A stretch of 64,000 nt of DNA from Litoditis marina (Eukaryota; Nematoda; Chromadorea; Rhabditida; Rhabditidae), in the NCBI GenBank assembly GCA_964036275.1, contig CAXIWQ010000004.1:1-64000 (forward strand), in the 5' to 3' direction. Below are positions 62,891-64,000 of the stretch, in pieces (the stretch's first letter is position 1; each line of letters starts with the position of its first letter). The notes below the pieces were generated by a model. The model had not been told where the DNA came from, made no database searches, and saw nothing but the letters and a program-made list of their open reading frames with translations. The position numbers and the translations under genes are program-made.

Positions 62891-64000
62891 CAGATTATCC
62901 TGTGAAAACTTCGGAATCTGGCCGATTCAATATCAGCGCGGCCAGAATTCGAATTTTCTGAGTTTCGATACAGAGCTTGTATACATGAAAAACCTTCCGT
63001 ACACTGTTACTACTCAGTTGGACTATCTCCCCACTTATGGTAACAACTACCATGAAACAATTGGTTTTCTTACAATCTTCAGATTGACCTGTGAAAACTT
63101 CGGAATCCGGCCGATTCAATATCAGCGCGGCCAAAATTCGAACTTTCTGAGTTTCGATACAGAGCTTGTATACATGAAAAACCTTCCGTACACTGTTACC
63201 ACTTAATTGGACTATCTTCCCATTTATTGTAACAACTATTATGAAACAATTGGTTTCCTTACAATCTTCAGATTGACCTGTGAAAACTTCGGAATCCGGC
63301 CGATTGAATATCAGCGCGGCCAAAATTGGAACTTTCTGAGTTTCGATACAGAGGTTGTATACATGAAAAACCTTTAGGACACTGTTACTACTCAATTGGA
63401 CTATTTTCCCACTTATGGTAACAACTACCATAAAACAATTGGTTTTTCTACAATCTTCAGATTGACCTGTGAAAACTTCGGAATCCGGCCGATTGAATAT
63501 CAGCGCGGCCAAAATTGGAACTTTCTGAGTTTCGATACAGAGCTTGTATACATGAAAAACCTTCCGTACACTGTTACTACTCAGTTGGACTATCTCCCCA
63601 CTTATGGTAACAACTACCATGAAACAATTGGTTTTCTTACAATCTTCAGATTGACCTGTGAAAACTTCGGAATCCGGCCGATTCAATATCAGCGCGGCCA
63701 AAATTCGAACTTTCTGAGTTTCGATACAGAGCTTGTATACATGAAAAACCTTCCGTACACTGTTACTACTCAGTTGGACTATCTCCCCACTTATGGTAAC
63801 AACTACCATGAAACAATTGGTTTTCTTACAATCTTCAGATTGACCTGTGAAAACTTCGGAATCCGGCCGATTGAATATCAGCGCGGCCAAAATTCGAACT
63901 TTCTGAGTTTCGATACAGAGCTTGTATACATGAAAAACCTTTAGTACACTGTTACTACTCAGTTGGACTATCTCCCCACTTATAGTAACAACTACCATGA

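Larger units (their letters stand above)
47046..64000 (-). repeat. satellite B array, inverted orientation, to window end
   Basis: Same 189-bp satellite in reverse complement. From about 47046 to 48450 the monomers are the most diverged of the array (GGCCTCCTTACAATC, CGTACAATCTCCAG, TATCTGCGCGG). One monomer near 48217 is truncated, with CTCCCCACTT joined directly to CGATACAGAGC. The rest is highly homogeneous. Long open frames on the minus strand, such as 59299-60213 (304 codons) and 62895-63998 (367 codons), are monomer multimers. Confidence 0.97.

Noticed and set aside
36507..63998. Long open frames (up to 373 codons) in satellite B as genes
   Set aside because: They are multimers of a 189-bp unit divisible by three. 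Antisense frames are open too, and neighbouring monomers carry stops. No promoter or flanking gene structure is visible. Kept only as a hypothesis about codon-like substitution.
36195..64000. Hammerhead ribozyme core in satellite B (CTGAAGA ... GAAA)
   Set aside because: CTGAAGATTGTAAGAAAAC has the spacing of a minimal core, but stem II would be only about 2 bp and I find no matching stem I or stem III with a cleavage triplet in the monomer.
36195..64000. CENP-B box in satellite B (TTCG near AATTTTGGCCG)
   Set aside because: Only the TTCG half matches. The conserved A and the CGGG part are absent.

Overview
The window is almost entirely tandemly repeated satellite DNA. I can support no protein-coding gene, rRNA, tRNA or CRISPR array. 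Two unrelated satellites with monomers of about 188 bp and 189 bp, both close to nucleosome-repeat length, fill about 63.3 of 64 kb. Together with layered higher-order repeats (HORs) and a possible retroposon insertion, this points to eukaryotic heterochromatin (centromeric, pericentromeric, subtelomeric or sex-chromosomal). The species cannot be identified from the sequence.

Layout: 1-144 is non-repetitive flank. 145-9173 is satellite A in one orientation. 9174-9219 is a hairpin at which satellite A switches orientation. 9220-35602 is satellite A in the opposite orientation, interrupted at 18220-18718 by a ~500-bp unrelated insertion. 35603-35625 is a run of 23 N. 35626-36194 is satellite A again in the first orientation and is a near-copy of 7779-8347. 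At 36194|36195 satellite A changes abruptly to satellite B. 36195 to about 47035 is satellite B in one orientation. Around 47035-47046 it flips, and about 47046-64000 is satellite B in the opposite orientation, running off the window end.

Satellite A is modular. Segments of 108 bp (X), 93 bp (X', X lacking 15 bp), 80 bp (Y) and 79 bp (Z) are separated by a 17-nt palindrome, CTGCCCTAGTAGGGCAG, and are recombined as YX (188 bp), ZX (187 bp), YX'X (281 bp) and YXX (296 bp). The ~500-bp insertion sits inside one of these palindromes. Satellite B is a regular 189-bp (63 x 3) monomer. One reading frame therefore stays open through several monomers and gives long but probably non-genic open frames. 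The B region also forms a large inverted repeat: 36195-~45150 mirrors ~51760-60525, around an inner region of ~6.6 kb that holds the most diverged monomers.

Nothing here works together as genes. The interest is structural: palindrome-bounded modules, an insertion in a palindrome, nested HORs of several lengths, two orientation switches, and large inverted repeats on each side of an assembly gap. Some of this (the gap, single-base homopolymer indels, mirrored arms) could be assembly or read-error artefact and should be tested with long reads.
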